Part shown: piece after piece, positions 5,180 to 6,524 of the stretch | Numbering within the stretch: the first letter of the stretch is position 1 | How the letters are laid out: every line of letters begins with the position of its first letter | DNA from: Paratractidigestivibacter sp963649365 | Lineage (GTDB): Bacteria > Actinomycetota > Coriobacteriia > Coriobacteriales > Atopobiaceae | Direction of reading: 5' to 3' | NCBI GenBank assembly: GCA_963649365.1 | Contig: CAVJHQ010000107.1 | Coordinates: 1 to 6,524 of the forward strand | DNA length: 6,524 nucleotides | Position numbers and translations under genes: made by a program | Notes under the pieces: model-generated | What the model was told of the DNA's origin: nothing | Database searches by the model: none | What the model saw: only the letters and a program-made list of their open reading frames with translations

Positions 5180-6430
5180 ATGGGGAGCTATGAGACGTGC
5201 TTCTGGAATTCAGACAGCTGGTATGGAGCGAGCGGCGCGTACCGGGCCTACATTCCCGACTTCCTTGCCGACTGTGCGATTGACCTTGAGCAGGAAGTCT
5301 CGGCTAAGGTGGCGGAGGCGACTGCCCGTGTTGCCGAGCTCGACTTGAGGGCCGCCACCTTGACGGACACCGAGCCCCTTGCCCGTCTTCTCATGCGCTC
5401 CGAGGCGCTGAGCTCCTCGAAGATCGAGGGGATGACGGTCCCCGCGAAGAAGATTCTCGAAGCCGAGGCTCTGGACGAGCTCGGCGTCGCCCATAGGCTT
5501 GACTCTTCGGAGGCGGCGGTCTTGGCGAACATCGCTGCTATGCGCGACAAGATCGAGCAGATGCATCAGGGCGATACGATTACCGTTGATATGCTCCAGG
5601 CAACGAATAAAGCCCTTCTCAGCGGCAGTCAGTTGGAAGAGTCCGGGGGCGTTATCCGCGACTCACAGAATTGGATCGGCGGCAGCGATTACTCTCCCGT
5701 GGGGGCTGCGTACGTCCCCGCCCCGCCGGAGATGGTGGCGCCGCTGCTCAACGACCTTGTGCGGTTTTGCAACGAGTCCCCGCTGCCGGCAATTGCCGTT
5801 TCGGCGATAGCCCATGCCCAGTTCGAGTCCATCCATCCCTTCGCGGACGGAAACGGGCGCACAGGTCGGGCGCTCGTGCAGATGGTCCTGCGGAGCAGGG
5901 GCGTCGCGACGCGTACGGTGCCGCCGGTTTCGCTGGCGCTTGCGACGGACAAGTCGGCATACATCGCTGCGCTCTCGAGGTTCCATTCCGATGACGACGA
6001 GGCGGTTCGGAGGGCGACCCAAGAACTCATCCTGTTATTTGCCAAGAAGGTCGTCGTTTCTTGCCAGTTGGCTGGTGCCTTTGAGCAGAGGGTGGCGCAG
6101 ATCCAGCGGTCGTGGCGCGAGAAGGCGAGCCCGCGCGCAAACTCCGCCGCGGACAAGCTCCTCGGCGTGTTGCCCGGGAACCCCGTGGTGAGTATCGCCT
6201 CGGCCGCGCGTCTCACGGGGCGTAGCCACGAGGCGGCCAGGCTTGCGGTCGCGTCCCTCGTGCAGGCCGGCGTGCTTAAGCAGAACTCGAAGAACCGAAA
6301 GAACAACCTGTTCACGGCGGACGACGTGCTCAACGAGTTCACCGCGCTTGAGCGCGCGCTCGGGACTCCGGGAGGGAACACCGTGGTCGTGAAGCCCGCC
6401 CGCGCCGTGCCGCAGCGGGCACGGTGGTAG
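5180..6430 (+). CDS. Class II Fic-domain protein with C-terminal winged helix
   Basis: Fic proteins usually transfer AMP from ATP to a hydroxyl of a target protein. This 416-residue form has three parts. An N-terminal Fic_N-type region (GAYRAYIPDFLAD to about 140) carries the self-inhibiting motif SSKIEG (Ser79, Glu83, Gly84), which fits [S/T]xxxE[G/N] and marks class II. The Fic core contains the complete active-site motif HPFADGNGRTGR (His219, Asp223, Asn225, Arg227, Arg230), so activity is expected once the inhibitory Glu83 is displaced. A C-terminal winged helix (about 325-385) reads IASAARLTGRSHEAARLAVASLVQAGVL. No separate antitoxin gene is next to it, consistent with built-in inhibition. 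I prefer ATG 5180, because ATG 5144 (12 residues longer) lies inside a palindrome with no binding site; 5180 has only a weak G-rich site at 5169-5173. The target is unknown. Codon bias looks looser than in pdxS, by eye. Confidence 0.88.
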   Translation: MGSYETCFWNSDSWYGASGAYRAYIPDFLADCAIDLEQEVSAKVAEATARVAELDLRAATLTDTEPLARLLMRSEALSSSKIEGMTVPAKKILEAEALDELGVAHRLDSSEAAVLANIAAMRDKIEQMHQGDTITVDMLQATNKALLSGSQLEESGGVIRDSQNWIGGSDYSPVGAAYVPAPPEMVAPLLNDLVRFCNESPLPAIAVSAIAHAQFESIHPFADGNGRTGRALVQMVLRSRGVATRTVPPVSLALATDKSAYIAALSRFHSDDDEAVRRATQELILLFAKKVVVSCQLAGAFEQRVAQIQRSWREKASPRANSAADKLLGVLPGNPVVSIASAARLTGRSHEAARLAVASLVQAGVLKQNSKNRKNNLFTADDVLNEFTALERALGTPGGNTVVVKPARAVPQRARW

Positions 6431-6441
6431 CTTGGCGTAAG

Positions 6442-6475
6442 GGGGCGCAGGGCGACACACGAAGTTCGCCGCCCC
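6442..6475. terminator. Possible hairpin between convergent genes
   Basis: GGGGC (6442-6446) pairs with GCCCC (6471-6475) and GGCGA (6451-6455) with TCGCC (6466-6470), leaving a four-base bulge and a ten-base loop. There is no T-run on either strand. Its place between two converging genes fits a shared terminator, but support is weak. Confidence 0.3.
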
Positions 6476-6476
6476 G

Positions 6477-6524
6477 CTAGATCGCCTGCAGGAACGCCTC
6501 CACGAACTCCTCGTAGCGGCTCGT
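6477..6524 (-). CDS. C-terminal end of an unidentified convergent gene
   Basis: On the minus strand the last 15 codons read TSRYEEFVEAFLQAI followed by TAG (6479-6477). The codons are strongly G/C-ending, like the neighbours, and the peptide looks like an amphipathic C-terminal helix. The remainder lies outside the window. No family can be named from 15 residues. Confidence 0.5.
   Translation of the reverse strand, partial: TSRYEEFVEAFLQAI

Noticed and set aside
1..6524. CRISPR array, tRNA/rRNA genes, insertion sequences, prophage or a multi-gene defence system
   Set aside because: No regularly spaced repeat-spacer pattern, cloverleaf, transposase motif or phage protein was seen. The 40-bp phased elements before fic are only three and have palindromic cores, so they are not a CRISPR array.

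Overview
The window looks like chromosomal DNA from a high-GC actinobacterium. A member of the Coriobacteriia (Collinsella/Olsenella-like) is my best guess. This rests on strong G/C third-position codon use, purine-rich AAGGAG ribosome binding sites four bases from the start, and the look of the proteins. It is an impression from memory, not a computed assignment. I saw no tRNA, rRNA, CRISPR array, insertion sequence or phage gene.

Layout, left to right. (1) 1-690, plus strand: the C-terminal part of an AlaA-type PLP-dependent alanine aminotransferase. (2) 907-1788, plus: a 293-residue protein with a very acidic N-terminus, a central MarR-like winged-helix segment and a C-terminal tail with 15 RGG motifs, followed by a strong intrinsic terminator. 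(3) 2020-3485, minus: pdxS and pdxT, overlapping by one base, which encode the two subunits of PLP synthase. A second long hairpin lies beyond pdxT and shares its core sequence with the first terminator. (4) 3617-5026, plus, divergent from pdxS: a MocR-type regulator (GntR winged helix fused to an aminotransferase fold), best read as PdxR. The 131-bp divergent intergenic region carries a 12-bp direct repeat whose second copy includes the pdxR start codon. (5) 5180-6430, plus: a class II Fic protein (AMPylator-type) with a C-terminal winged helix. It is preceded by two perfect palindromes and a half-site whose cores repeat every 40 bp exactly. (6) 6477-6524, minus: the last 15 codons of an unidentified convergent gene.

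How the genes work together. pdxS and pdxT make pyridoxal 5'-phosphate from ribose 5-phosphate, glyceraldehyde 3-phosphate and glutamine-derived ammonia. The divergent MocR regulator is expected to sense PLP and control pdxST and itself. The aminotransferase at the left edge uses PLP, but nothing ties it to the pdx genes beyond proximity. The RGG protein and the Fic protein are separate units.

The least ordinary parts are the acidic/winged-helix/RGG protein, the phased palindromes before the Fic gene, which suggest autoregulation through its own winged helix, and the duplicated ribosome-binding-site-plus-ATG in front of pdxR.
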